13,753 nucleotides of DNA from Treponema sp. UBA2869 (GCA_002350445.1 DEEV01000115.1:29087-42839), one strand, 5' to 3'; counted from the stretch's first letter, positions 5,925-13,506 are shown. Numbers and translations: made by a program. The notes: a model not told the origin generated them from the sequence alone.

Positions 5925-6800
5925 TTAGTTGTTTTTAATTTTAACATCAAGCTGATTAAACGGAATGGAAATGTTTGCTTCGTCCAAAACCTGTTTAATT
6001 GCAATGTAAAGGTCGTTCTTAGTCTGAAGAAAATCACAAGGCTTAAACCAGACTGCAACAACAAGATCTATGCTGCTGGCTGAAAATCCGTCGAACCAAA
6101 CAGCTGGTTCTGGTTCTGTCAAAACAGTTGGGCAAAGAGACGGCGCTTTTTTTAAGGTTTCGAGCGCAGTTTTCATATCAGTTGAATAATCAACGCCAAC
6201 TTTTAGAGTAAGGCGGCGCTTATTGTGATACGAATTATTTGTAAGATTGCTGTTAATGATTGTTGAGTTTGGAATTCGTACCATCTGATTGTCTAAAGTG
6301 TGAACGCGAATGGAGAGAAGTTTTACTTCATCAACAATTCCTGTAATATCGCCAACGATAATTGTGTCGCCAACGTGAATTGAACCTTCCGTCAGCACAA
6401 AAAGTCCGCTTATAAGATTGCTTACAGAAGTTTGTGCTGCAAAACCAATTGCAACTCCGGCAATGCCCGCTGCACCCCAGATAGCTTTTAGATTTATTCC
6501 AAAAAGTCCAAGAATGTAAAGAACAGCAATTACATAAAAAACATAGCGTATAAATTTTATAATGATTGCGGCGCGCTGTGATGGCAGTTTTGTTTCCGGA
6601 ACGCGTCTGATTCCTTTTGCAATTACTCTGAAAATAATCCATATAATAAAAAGTATAAGAAAAGTTCCAATTATCTTAAAAAGATTTTCCCATGTTAGAA
6701 AACCTTTCATCCAGTTAATAAGAGAACTTGTTTTGTTAAAAAAAACATCTTCTGCTGCGTGACTTGCCGCTTCGCCAATACTTCCTAATTTTCCATCCAT
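5925..6800 (-). CDS. mscS: Small-conductance mechanosensitive channel (MscS family)
   Basis: This 291-residue inner-membrane channel opens under membrane tension to release solutes during hypo-osmotic shock. An N-terminal region of about 38 residues is followed by TM1 (about 41-60), TM2 (about 79-99) and the Ala/Gly-rich pore helix TM3 (about 105-135, with AGIAGVAIGFAAQ at 111-123). The beta domain follows, with VGDTIIVGDITGIVDEV (143-159), the IPNSTIINSNLTN stretch (176-188) and the alpha/beta C-terminal domain. The length matches three-TM MscS proteins such as E. coli MscS (286 residues). An AGGA site nine bases upstream supports the ATG. The gene lies 39 bases after an unrecognised membrane protein and 6 bases before the HD gene, inside one cluster. 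Confidence 0.95.
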   Translation of the reverse strand: MDGKLGSIGEAASHAAEDVFFNKTSSLINWMKGFLTWENLFKIIGTFLILFIIWIIFRVIAKGIRRVPETKLPSQRAAIIIKFIRYVFYVIAVLYILGLFGINLKAIWGAAGIAGVAIGFAAQTSVSNLISGLFVLTEGSIHVGDTIIVGDITGIVDEVKLLSIRVHTLDNQMVRIPNSTIINSNLTNNSYHNKRRLTLKVGVDYSTDMKTALETLKKAPSLCPTVLTEPEPAVWFDGFSASSIDLVVAVWFKPCDFLQTKNDLYIAIKQVLDEANISIPFNQLDVKIKNN

Positions 6801-6839
6801 AGTAGACTATCCTGTAAATTATTTTTTTTAAAGTTCTTA

Positions 6840-7394
6840 TTAATTTTTTGACGGATAATTTCGTTCCGCCTTAATTAGATCTTCTGTGTAGTCTAGATTT
6901 CTTGCAGCTAAATTAAGTTCATTTATGCTGATAATAAAAGAAACAACTATAAGTATATCACCAGTTGCAGGAAAAAAATCCCGAACAAATGCGTGCCCAA
7001 AGTGAATATACAACATATAAATTTCAGAAAAAATATTTGCAAAAGGAAGATGTCTGAACCAGTTTGAAATCAAAAACCTTCTTATAGATGTGTCCTGAAT
7101 ATTCATATACCAGTACGAAAGATAAGCGCAGAATTCAAGAACAGAAACTATAATTAAAACTATAAAAAGTATAATAATCACTTTTCTGAGCATCTTAATA
7201 TTTTTTTCTTTAATAGTAAGCCCTGTAAGCAGAAAAAACAGGCCGAGTAAATTACCCGGGAAGAAATTCAATATAACCTTAAAAAAATGATTTTTTATAA
7301 TAAGAAAATTGTAGATTATAGTTGTATAGATAGATAGAAAAATTCCTATAAAAGTCAGTATAGCTGAAAGAATTAATACTTTTTTAATATTCAT
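6840..7394 (-). CDS. Hypothetical multi-pass membrane protein
   Basis: I do not recognise this 184-residue protein. It has hydrophobic segments at about residues 6-33, 39-60, 70-95 and 145-158, separated by a moderately polar stretch (about 96-140), and a charged C-terminal tail. It is very rich in Ile, Leu and Phe, and its DNA is more AT-rich than the neighbours, which may reflect the membrane composition or a lineage-specific origin. GGAG at 7401-7404, seven bases before the ATG, makes translation likely. It is the first gene of the cluster leading into mscS, with a 39-base gap. A role with the channel can only be guessed from position. Confidence 0.75.
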   Translation of the reverse strand: MNIKKVLILSAILTFIGIFLSIYTTIIYNFLIIKNHFFKVILNFFPGNLLGLFFLLTGLTIKEKNIKMLRKVIIILFIVLIIVSVLEFCAYLSYWYMNIQDTSIRRFLISNWFRHLPFANIFSEIYMLYIHFGHAFVRDFFPATGDILIVVSFIISINELNLAARNLDYTEDLIKAERNYPSKN

Positions 7395-7499
7395 AATTTT
7401 CTCCAGTAAAGGCTTCTTGTTGCCGGGCGTACAAAAGGTACAAAACTCGTTCTTTCTGTAAGTTAGTTTAAGTTTATATTAATCTAAGTTTTTGGTCTA

Positions 7500-8141
7500 T
7501 CATTTAAAAGCTTCGTTGTGTTTGCATAAATCATTGATTATACATTCTGCGCATTTTGGGTTACGTGCAGTGCAAACGTAGCGGCCGTGCAATAAAATCC
7601 AGTGATGGGCGTCATGCAGAAATTCTGATGGAATTCGTGACAAAAGACTTTGTTCAACCTGTTCCGGGGTGGTGCCTTGAGCAAGCCCAATTTTCGGGGC
7701 AATTCGTAAAAGATGAGTATCTACCGGCATTGTGGGTTGCTTAAAAATCACGTTTAAAACTACGTTGGCAGTTTTGCGTCCAACGCCGGGTAAAGTCATT
7801 AAAGCTTCTCTGTTGTCTGGAACCTGTCCACTAAAATCAGAAATCAGCTTTTGGGAAAGCGCAATAACGTGTTTTGCCTTGTTTTTATAAAGCCCGATTG
7901 TGCGAATGTACGAAATTAATTTTTCTTCGCCAAGTGCCAGCATTTTTTGAGGAGTATCAGCAATTTTAAAAAGCGGCTCAGTAGCCTTGTTTACGCTTTT
8001 GTCAGTTGCTTGCGCACTAAGCACCACAGCAACCAGCAGCGTAAACGGATTCACATAATCCAGTTCGGAAGCTGGCTTTGGATTCTGTTTTTTCCATCTG
8101 GAAAAAACTTCTGACATTTCACTTTGAGATAATAAATTCAT
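7500..8141 (-). CDS. nth: Endonuclease III (DNA glycosylase/AP lyase)
   Basis: This 213-residue base-excision repair enzyme removes oxidised pyrimidines and cleaves abasic sites. The helix-hairpin-helix LPGVGRKTANVVLN (residues 117-130) contains the catalytic Lys123, and PVDTH holds the catalytic Asp141. Cys190, Cys197, Cys200 and Cys206 have the exact C-x6-C-x2-C-x5-C spacing of the [4Fe-4S] cluster. The substrate-pocket LSAQATD (41-47) is intact. The start is uncertain: ATG 8141 has no clear ribosome site, and an internal ATG at 8117 (MSEVF...) aligns better with the usual N-terminus. Between this gene and the next minus-strand gene (105 bases) I see no strong terminator, so partial read-through into the mscS cluster is possible. 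Confidence 0.96.
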   Translation of the reverse strand: MNLLSQSEMSEVFSRWKKQNPKPASELDYVNPFTLLVAVVLSAQATDKSVNKATEPLFKIADTPQKMLALGEEKLISYIRTIGLYKNKAKHVIALSQKLISDFSGQVPDNREALMTLPGVGRKTANVVLNVIFKQPTMPVDTHLLRIAPKIGLAQGTTPEQVEQSLLSRIPSEFLHDAHHWILLHGRYVCTARNPKCAECIINDLCKHNEAFK

Positions 8142-8158
8142 AAAACTGTTTCTTAAGT

Positions 8159-8167
8159 ATTATAGCA
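8159..8167 (-). promoter_or_regulatory. Extended -10 promoter element of nth
   Basis: The minus strand reads TGCTATAAT, a perfect extended -10, with no recognisable -35. Transcription would start near 8152, only about 11 bases before ATG 8141, which favours the internal start at 8117. A second TATAAT lies at 8180-8185. Confidence 0.5.
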
Positions 8168-8230
8168 TAACCCAGCTTAATTATACCCCCTTTTACCAGG
8201 TAGTTACGATCCTTTTGTACTAAGATTATA

Positions 8231-8264
8231 AAAAAAAATGCCGGAACTTTTCAGTTTCCGGCAT
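8231..8264 (-). terminator. Intrinsic terminator of metK
   Basis: ATGCCGGAA (8238-8246) and TTCCGGCAT (8256-8264) form a perfect 9 bp stem with a 9-base loop. On the minus strand it is followed by seven or more Ts, 24 bases after the metK stop. Confidence 0.92.
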
Positions 8265-8287
8265 CTGCTAAGCGTTTTTAAAAAGGT

Positions 8288-9502
8288 TTATTTAACTAAA
8301 GCTTTAAGCTCGTTTACCTTGTCTGTGTTTTCCCAAGGGAAGCCTTCGCGGCCAAAGTGTCCGTAAGATGCTGTCTTGCGGTAAATTGGCTGTTTAAGGT
8401 TCAAAGTTTTGATAATTCCGGCTGGTGTACAGTCAAATACCTTTTCTACGGCTGCTTCAATTTTGTTGCGGCTTACTTTTTCAGTTCCAAAAGTTTCAAC
8501 CAGAATAGAAACTGGGAAAGGAACACCAATTGCATAAGCAAGTTCAACTTCTGCACGGTCTGCAAGACCAGCGGCTACAACGTTCTTTGCAATATAGCGT
8601 GCCATGTAAGCAGCTGAACGGTCTACCTTAGATGGGTCTTTTCCAGAGAAAGCTCCACCACCGTGGCGTCCCATTCCACCATATGTATCAACGATGATTT
8701 TGCGTCCTGTAAGACCAGAGTCTCCGTCAGGTCCACCAATTACAAACTTACCTGTCGGGTTGATAAAGTATTTTGTATCATCTTTAAGAAGTCCAGTTGG
8801 TTCAAGAACAGGTTTAATAATCTGTTCGATGATTGTTTTTTTGATTGTGTCGTAATCAATTTCAGGATTATGCTGATGAGAAACTACTACAGTGTCGATA
8901 CGGCAAGGCTTGTTGTTTTCATCATATTCAACTGTTACCTGTGACTTTGCATCAGGACGGAGCCATTTAATTGTTCCGTTATGGCGAAGTTCGTGAGCGC
9001 GAAGAAGAATCTGGTGAGAATAGTAAACTGGAGCAGGCATAAGGCTTGGAGTTTCGTTACATGCAAAACCAAACATCATACCCTGGTCTCCGGCACCCTG
9101 CTGTCCTTCATATTCATCAAGACCTTTTCCTACAACACCCTGGTTGATATCTGCAGACTGAGCATGAAGACGGTTCATAAAAATACAGTTTGCACCATCA
9201 AGACCTACTTCTGGAGCGTTATAACCAATATCCAATGCTACGCCACGGGCAATTTTTTCAACCTGTGCATTGAATTTCTTTGTAAATTCTGCATCTACTT
9301 TGATATTCTGGAAACCGATTTCGCCACCAACTAAAAGAAAATCTGTAGTAGAGAAAGTCTCGCAGGCTACGTGAGCGTCCTTGTCCAAAGAAAGACAATA
9401 ATCAAGAACGGCATCAGAAACCTGATCACAAAGTTTGTCCGGATGACCTTCGCCAACCGATTCAGATGTAAATAAATAGTGATTGTTAGATAAGACAGAC
9501 AT
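8288..9502 (-). CDS. metK: S-adenosylmethionine synthase
   Basis: This 404-residue enzyme makes S-adenosylmethionine from methionine and ATP in the cytoplasm, normally as a tetramer. All hallmark motifs are present: GEGHPDK (residues 17-23, catalytic His20), GAGDQG (136-141) and GGGAFSGKD (281-289), with GGPDGDSGLTGRK before the last. The start at 9502 is chosen because AGGAG lies at 9510-9514 and the protein then begins MSVLSNNHYLFTSESVGEGH, like its homologues. The frame stays open for 12 more codons to 9538, but that would put the ribosome site inside the gene. It has its own consensus promoter and terminator, so it is monocistronic. No methionine gene is adjacent. Confidence 0.97.
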   Translation of the reverse strand: MSVLSNNHYLFTSESVGEGHPDKLCDQVSDAVLDYCLSLDKDAHVACETFSTTDFLLVGGEIGFQNIKVDAEFTKKFNAQVEKIARGVALDIGYNAPEVGLDGANCIFMNRLHAQSADINQGVVGKGLDEYEGQQGAGDQGMMFGFACNETPSLMPAPVYYSHQILLRAHELRHNGTIKWLRPDAKSQVTVEYDENNKPCRIDTVVVSHQHNPEIDYDTIKKTIIEQIIKPVLEPTGLLKDDTKYFINPTGKFVIGGPDGDSGLTGRKIIVDTYGGMGRHGGGAFSGKDPSKVDRSAAYMARYIAKNVVAAGLADRAEVELAYAIGVPFPVSILVETFGTEKVSRNKIEAAVEKVFDCTPAGIIKTLNLKQPIYRKTASYGHFGREGFPWENTDKVNELKALVK

Positions 9503-9590
9503 ATAATGTCTCCTATTTAGCAAAGTTTGCCTGTTCATACGAACGGCACCGGCTGCAAGTTGGATAAATCGCCGGAAATTAGTATCTAGT
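9503..9590 (-). promoter_or_regulatory. Structured 5' leader of metK (no recognised riboswitch class)
   Basis: The predicted 88-base leader can form two hairpins. CCGGC (9571-9575) pairs with GCCGG (9549-9553) around a 17-base loop. A GCC-GTTC-GTAT-GAAC-GGC stem with a one-base bulge lies at 9529-9547. A small GCAA/TTGC stem follows before the ribosome site. I cannot match this to the SAM-I, SAM-II, SMK-box or SAM-IV patterns, and no clear anti-Shine-Dalgarno is visible. Confidence 0.35.
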
Positions 9591-9596
9591 GATTAA

Positions 9597-9625
9597 AATA
9601 TAGCGACATTTCTACGAAGTGTCAA
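9597..9625 (-). promoter_or_regulatory. Consensus sigma70-type promoter of metK
   Basis: On the minus strand, TTGACA (9620-9625) and TATATT (9597-9602) are separated by 17 bases, a near-perfect strong promoter. Transcription should start near 9590. Confidence 0.8.
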
Positions 9626-9701
9626 ACGATGTTGTTGATATTTTCGATTTCTGCCTGTTTTAGCATCTTTCTATGTAAAAATTTTTAGATTAATTTAAAC
9701 T

Positions 9702-11078
9702 TTACATATTCAACTTTTTAAGAGTTTCGTGGTAGTTGCGCCACCATTCAAGTTCTTTTGAATTTGATTCCGCTTCTGATGTTTTAAAGTTGCGGTCAAT
9801 CATTTCTATCATGTGCTTACAGTTTATAACTGCATCGGCAATAATAGGTTCGAAATGCTGACCTTTAGATTTTACAAATACTTCGGATGCTTCTTCTATG
9901 CTCATTGGGTCTTTGTAAAGGCGCTGGCTTATAAGGGCGTCAAGTACATCGGCGGCAGCCATAATGCGGGCGCAAAGTGGAATATCTTCGCCGGAAATAC
10001 CGTTTGGGTAACCGGTTCCATCCCATTTTTCATGGTGACACAACGCCATTTGTTTTGCAATGCGGTTCAGTTTTCCATCTTCAACATGCGGCAGGTAATT
10101 AAGCAGTTTTTCGCCTTCAACCGGATGGCACTTCATAAGTTCAAATTCTTCTTTTGTAAATTTACCTATTTTATTAAGAACACCCTCTGGAATATGAATT
10201 TTTCCTATATCGTGGAGCAAAGCTGCGGTCTGGAAAAGGTTAATATTTTCGTCTGTAAGCTCTTCAACATAAAAGCCCATGTCCCGCAGTTCCTTACAAA
10301 TAAGCTCAACATATTTTTGAGTATGAATTACATGGCGTCCTGTAAACAAATCGTGGCTACCTAAAACCTGAGCAATAAACTTAATGATTTTGAACTGTGT
10401 ATCCTTAAGGTTTTTGTTTGTGTGCTCAAGGTCTGTGTTCATTTTTACAATATACTGATTTCTATCCTTTATCATCGAAAGACTGGAATTGTAATCTGAG
10501 TTTGTCTGCATAAGTCTTTGCAGGGTTTTTGCAGAACGTGAACAAATTGCATCTGAAATAAAAAATACAAAGATAAATTCCATAGTGATGTTAATCATAT
10601 GGATTGTCATGTAACGCTGAATTGTTCTGATTCCGTAGATTACGTCTATACTGGTTTTTCCACGGTTGTAAAAAACTGCAAACATTGTAAGGTAGGTGAA
10701 TATTGTTGTTGCCCAGGTAAGATGACGGTTGTAATAGATACAGCTTAAAAAAGGTGCCAGACAGAACGTTACCGAAATTGCAATATTGCTGCTATAAGAC
10801 ACAGTATCAATAAAAATTGCTGTAGAAAGAATGCCGTAATACATTCTTATATATTGGAGCGTGTTGCTTGGTTTATTTAACAAAGTATGAATTACAGCAC
10901 CCAGCAGACTAGTTACAAAAAGAATGACTATAAGGGTTTTGTTAATTTCAAAAATACCAGTTTGATTAAAAATAAAGAAGAATATTGGAACTAACAGTAT
11001 ACTCCATAAGAAAATTGCAATTTTATTATTGACGTTCACTATATTGGTTTTGAAAAATTCTTCATCATTAAAAGACAT
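9702..11078 (-). CDS. Membrane-bound HD-GYP protein, probable cyclic-di-GMP phosphodiesterase
   Basis: This 458-residue protein has an N-terminal membrane domain of about six or seven hydrophobic segments (residues 20-178), a short coiled-coil-like linker (about 180-228) and a complete HD-GYP domain (about 230-420). The metal and catalytic residues are intact: His251, HDIGK (289-293), His318, HHEKWDGTGYP (348-358) and Asp377. HD-GYP enzymes break down the second messenger cyclic-di-GMP to pGpG or GMP; the membrane part is probably an input sensor, of a type I do not recognise. AAGGAG at 11092-11097 is 13 bases from the ATG, a rather long spacing. The gene has its own promoter, divergent from hisG. 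No strong terminator follows; only an AT-rich inverted repeat overlaps the stop. Confidence 0.92.
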   Translation of the reverse strand: MSFNDEEFFKTNIVNVNNKIAIFLWSILLVPIFFFIFNQTGIFEINKTLIVILFVTSLLGAVIHTLLNKPSNTLQYIRMYYGILSTAIFIDTVSYSSNIAISVTFCLAPFLSCIYYNRHLTWATTIFTYLTMFAVFYNRGKTSIDVIYGIRTIQRYMTIHMINITMEFIFVFFISDAICSRSAKTLQRLMQTNSDYNSSLSMIKDRNQYIVKMNTDLEHTNKNLKDTQFKIIKFIAQVLGSHDLFTGRHVIHTQKYVELICKELRDMGFYVEELTDENINLFQTAALLHDIGKIHIPEGVLNKIGKFTKEEFELMKCHPVEGEKLLNYLPHVEDGKLNRIAKQMALCHHEKWDGTGYPNGISGEDIPLCARIMAAADVLDALISQRLYKDPMSIEEASEVFVKSKGQHFEPIIADAVINCKHMIEMIDRNFKTSEAESNSKELEWWRNYHETLKKLNM

Positions 11079-11141
11079 AAAAAACTATATTCTCCTTAAA
11101 CGGTTTTCAAAACCAGACAGAGATAAAAACTCTACTATAAA

Positions 11142-11170
11142 ATGATAAGTCACAAAGTATATAATGTCAA
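11142..11170 (-). promoter_or_regulatory. Promoter of the membrane HD-GYP gene
   Basis: On the minus strand, TTGACA (11165-11170) and TATCAT (11142-11147) are 17 bases apart. The start is predicted near 11135. The resulting leader of about 57 bases contains a palindrome (GGTTTT/AAAACC, 11102-11114) just upstream of the ribosome site. Confidence 0.65.
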
Positions 11171-11185
11171 AATTTAAATTTAAGA

Positions 11186-11214
11186 TTGAAATAAACGCCT
11201 TTCTTCTATATTAT
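11186..11214 (+). promoter_or_regulatory. Promoter of hisG
   Basis: TTGAAA (11186-11191) and TATTAT (11209-11214) are 17 bases apart; the start is predicted near 11221. Its -35 lies only 15 bases from the divergent HD-GYP -35, so the two promoters share one small control region. Confidence 0.65.
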
Positions 11215-11261
11215 AACTTTATATTAATGATTCCGGGCGTTTCCGGTGTAAGGATATTTTT

Positions 11262-12134
11262 ATGGACAAATTGAAAATTTTACTGGCAAAAGGAAGAATT
11301 TACGAATCAGTTTATGAGCTTTTAAGCGATGTGGGAATTTCAATTCATCTTCCAGACAGACAGTATTTTCCAATAACAAATCAAAATGATCTGGCTTTTC
11401 AGGTTGTAAAGCCTCAGATTACAAGCCTTCTTCTTGCAAATAATAAGGCCGATTTAGGATTTTCCGGTAAAGACTGGGTTTATGAAAACGGCGTAGAAGA
11501 TAAAGTTGTAGAAATTATGGATTTGGGATTTGATCCGGTTCGTATTGTTGCCGCAATTCCAGAAGCCCGCGATTACGAAAAGCTTTTAAAAGGTCCTGTA
11601 ACAATTGCAACTGAATATCAGGCTTTAAGCCGCAAATATGTAGAAAGTAAAAAAATTAACGGAACAATTTTCCGTACATGGGGAACTTCCGAAGGTTTTG
11701 TTCAGGATACAGAAGATTCTATTGCTCAGATTTTGATTGATAATACTTCTACGGGTTCTTCTCTTAAGGCAAACCGTCTTAAGATTGTAGACACTTTGAT
11801 GGAAAGTTCTACAAGAATGTATGCAAGCTGCGAAGCAATGAACGATCCTGAAAAAAAGCAGAAAATCCTTGAACTTAAAATGCTTTTTGAAACTGTATTA
11901 AATGCCCGCGACCGTGTAATGCTGGAAATGAACGTTTCCGAAAAGCAGTTTGATGCGTTGATTAAAGGCATTCCAAGTATGAAAAGTCCTACAGTTTCTC
12001 CGCTTTTTGGCGGTAATGGTTATGCCGTTAAAATTGCTGTTAAAAAGAGCGAAGTTCCAACTCTGCTTCCAAAGCTTCAGAGCCTTGGCGCAACAGATAT
12101 AGTTGAATACGAACTTCGAAAGGTAATGCTTTAG
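11262..12134 (+). CDS. hisG: ATP phosphoribosyltransferase, long form
   Basis: This 290-residue enzyme catalyses the first step of histidine synthesis, joining ATP and PRPP. The N-terminal catalytic part has the AKGR substrate motif (residues 9-12), LGFSGKDWVYE (65-75) and the PRPP loop DNTSTGSS (160-167). The C-terminal HisG_C domain (about 220-290), with SPTVSPLFGGNGYAVKI and GATDIVEYELRKVM, is the ACT-like histidine-feedback domain. Long-form enzymes work without HisZ. The segment before the PRPP loop (GTSEGFVQDTEDSIAQ, 141-156) departs from the common GSVEVAP type, a point of divergence rather than of damage. AAGGA (11250-11254) seven bases upstream supports the start. No other his gene is adjacent, and a terminator follows, so the gene stands alone. 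Confidence 0.94.
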   Translation: MDKLKILLAKGRIYESVYELLSDVGISIHLPDRQYFPITNQNDLAFQVVKPQITSLLLANNKADLGFSGKDWVYENGVEDKVVEIMDLGFDPVRIVAAIPEARDYEKLLKGPVTIATEYQALSRKYVESKKINGTIFRTWGTSEGFVQDTEDSIAQILIDNTSTGSSLKANRLKIVDTLMESSTRMYASCEAMNDPEKKQKILELKMLFETVLNARDRVMLEMNVSEKQFDALIKGIPSMKSPTVSPLFGGNGYAVKIAVKKSEVPTLLPKLQSLGATDIVEYELRKVML

Positions 12135-12150
12135 TAAGAACTATTTTGCA

Positions 12151-12209
12151 AAAAAAATGCCCGGAATTGCTGGAAACCTGAGTAAAGTTTCTGCGTGTCC
12201 GGGCGTTTT
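12151..12209. terminator. Bidirectional terminator between hisG and the TSCPD gene
   Basis: GCCCGGA (12159-12165) pairs with TCCGGGC (12198-12204), extended by A-T pairs on the outside. The 32-base loop contains a smaller GAAAC/GTTTC hairpin. The minus strand has a run of seven Ts; the plus strand has only TTTTCATTTT. It is therefore strongest for the TSCPD transcript and weaker for hisG. Confidence 0.7.
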
Positions 12210-12227
12210 CATTTTAAACCAAGAGTT

Positions 12228-12470
12228 TTACGCCTGCTCTACGGCTTTTGCAAGCTGGTCGGCGCAGCTTGTACTTTTGGCTCCACAGGTGTTGCCCTTA
12301 AGTTTTTCGGAAATCTGCGCCGGAGTCATACCGTCGCAAAGTTTTGATATAGCCTTAAGGTTTCCGTTACAGCCGCCGTCAAAACGTATGTTTGTAATGG
12401 TTCCGTCGTCATTTTTTGTAAATTTGATTGAGCGTGCGCAAACGCCCTGTGTTCTATAAGTTATTTCCAT
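12228..12470 (-). CDS. TSCPD-domain protein (TIGR03905-like)
   Basis: This 80-residue cysteine-rich protein has the family pattern: YRTQGVCARSI (residues 5-15), FDGGCNGNLKAISKL (30-44) and a C-terminal TSCADQLAKA (67-76). Cys11, Cys34, Cys45, Cys62 and Cys69 could bind a metal. The family signature is usually TSCPDQLA; here the proline is alanine. TSCPD domains also occur at the end of some class II ribonucleotide reductases, but the function of the small stand-alone proteins is unknown. ATG 12470 fits the family N-terminus. The frame extends to a TTG at 12506 that adds an atypical leader. No good ribosome site precedes either start. It lies 41 bases after the HD-GYP gene, probably in the same transcript, and ends at the shared terminator. 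Confidence 0.88.
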   Translation of the reverse strand: MEITYRTQGVCARSIKFTKNDDGTITNIRFDGGCNGNLKAISKLCDGMTPAQISEKLKGNTCGAKSTSCADQLAKAVEQA

Positions 12471-12511
12471 GGCTTTAAATATAACGAAGTTATACCCGAC
12501 CGGCAATATTT

Positions 12512-13489
12512 TTATTCAAGAGTTTCAATAAGCTCGTCTTCAGAATCTTCTTTGGCTGCCTCTTCCAGAGAAAAGTCACTAAGGACAAAATCGTTGTAGC
12601 GTTCAATAACATGTTTAAAGTCTACGCTCAAAAACTTTTGCAGTTTTGGCAGTTCTTCCAAAATTGAATCAAAATCATTAATTATGATATCTGAAACATT
12701 TTTGTCCAGTTCGCCGTTGTCCGTCATAGATTTTAGAATTTCAAGTGTCCGTTCTTTTGAAAAACCTTCTTTGTAGCTGCGTGTGTCGTTAAGTGCGCTT
12801 GTAATGTCTGCAACGGTAAGTGCCCGCTGTAAAAGCGTAATGTCTTTTTCCGAAATATGATTTGGATAGCCTTTGCCGTTCAGTTTTTCGTGATGTCTTG
12901 AAACTGCTTCGAGCGTTACTTCCGGAACAAGCCCGTTTAGAATTCTTCGGGAATGCTTTACGTGGTAGCGCATAATTCCCATATCTTCAGGCGAAAGTTT
13001 CCCCGGAAATTCAAGAATTCGTTGCGGGGTAGCAATTTTTCCTATATCGTGCAGAATTGCGCTTTCGTATAAAACTGTAAGCTCTTTTTTGGAAAAGTTC
13101 ATTCTTTGGCCAAGCGAAAGTGCGTAGCAAGATGTATTTATGGCGTGCTTTAAAGTAGATGTACTCTTAAAATCAAGAAAGTAAATTAAAAGTTTTCTAA
13201 GCTGTTCGTTCTGTTCTGCGGGAAATTTTATTTTTGCAACGTAGTTTCTAAGCTTGTTTTTATAAGAATTGTCTGAAATTCCTTTTTCGATGAGGCCGTT
13301 TTTGTTATATGAATCAAAAAAGTCAGCAAGTTCCGGGTCTATAAAGCCCGGCGCCAGTTCTATAATTTTAGAAGGCAGTTTTTTGCCGGGATTATTCAGA
13401 AGAAAATCACTTATTCGGGCTGAAAGATAAATAATAGAGCGGTATTCAGTCTGATAAATATATTTTTTTAAATCTTCATTAATTTGCAT
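12512..13489 (-). CDS. Soluble HD-GYP domain protein
   Basis: This is a 325-residue cytoplasmic protein without membrane segments. About 100 N-terminal helical residues of no recognised family precede an HD-GYP domain (about 105-290) and an acidic tail. Visible active-site residues are His115, HDIGK (147-151), His176, HHEKLNGKGYP (199-209) and Asp228. The usual Asp of HHExxDGxGYP is Asn204, a change seen in some HD-GYP proteins, so activity on cyclic-di-GMP is likely but not certain. AAGGAG (13500-13505), ten bases upstream, supports the ATG. It starts 17 bases after an unidentified upstream gene and is followed by the TSCPD gene, so these three probably form one operon. Confidence 0.88.
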   Translation of the reverse strand: MQINEDLKKYIYQTEYRSIIYLSARISDFLLNNPGKKLPSKIIELAPGFIDPELADFFDSYNKNGLIEKGISDNSYKNKLRNYVAKIKFPAEQNEQLRKLLIYFLDFKSTSTLKHAINTSCYALSLGQRMNFSKKELTVLYESAILHDIGKIATPQRILEFPGKLSPEDMGIMRYHVKHSRRILNGLVPEVTLEAVSRHHEKLNGKGYPNHISEKDITLLQRALTVADITSALNDTRSYKEGFSKERTLEILKSMTDNGELDKNVSDIIINDFDSILEELPKLQKFLSVDFKHVIERYNDFVLSDFSLEEAAKEDSEDELIETLE

Positions 13490-13506
13490 AATATTAATTC
13501 TCCTTT

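Noticed and set aside
7429..8220. Perfect 10 bp inverted repeats (GTACAAAAGG at 7429-7438 and its complement at 8211-8220) flanking nth
   Set aside because: Many 10-mer matches are expected by chance in a window this size. There is no transposase, no target duplication, and nth is a normal housekeeping gene.
8357..9334. Plus-strand open frames inside metK and similar long opposite-strand frames in leuA and the HD-GYP gene
   Set aside because: They lie opposite strongly conserved genes, have no ribosome sites and encode low-complexity, Cys/Phe-rich proteins typical of shadow frames.
9503..9538. Longer N-terminus for metK (start at 9538)
   Set aside because: The AGGAG ribosome site for ATG 9502 lies inside it, and homologues begin near the chosen start.
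9672..9708. Inverted repeat TATGTAAA/TTTACATA over the stop of the membrane HD-GYP gene as a terminator
   Set aside because: The stem is AT-rich with a long loop and no proper U tract, and it overlaps the stop codon; too weak to call.
941..12209. Recurring GCCCGG-type stems in several intergenic hairpins (941-961, 8238-8264, 12159-12204) as a dispersed repeat family
   Set aside because: Only the short GC core is shared; loops and flanks differ. Independent terminator stems explain this better than a repeat element.
12479..12493. Palindrome TATAACGAAGTTATA resembling half of a loxP site
   Set aside because: It is a short 6 bp hairpin with a 3-base loop. It lacks the loxP spacer and second arm layout and has an extra base in the arm, so it is chance similarity.
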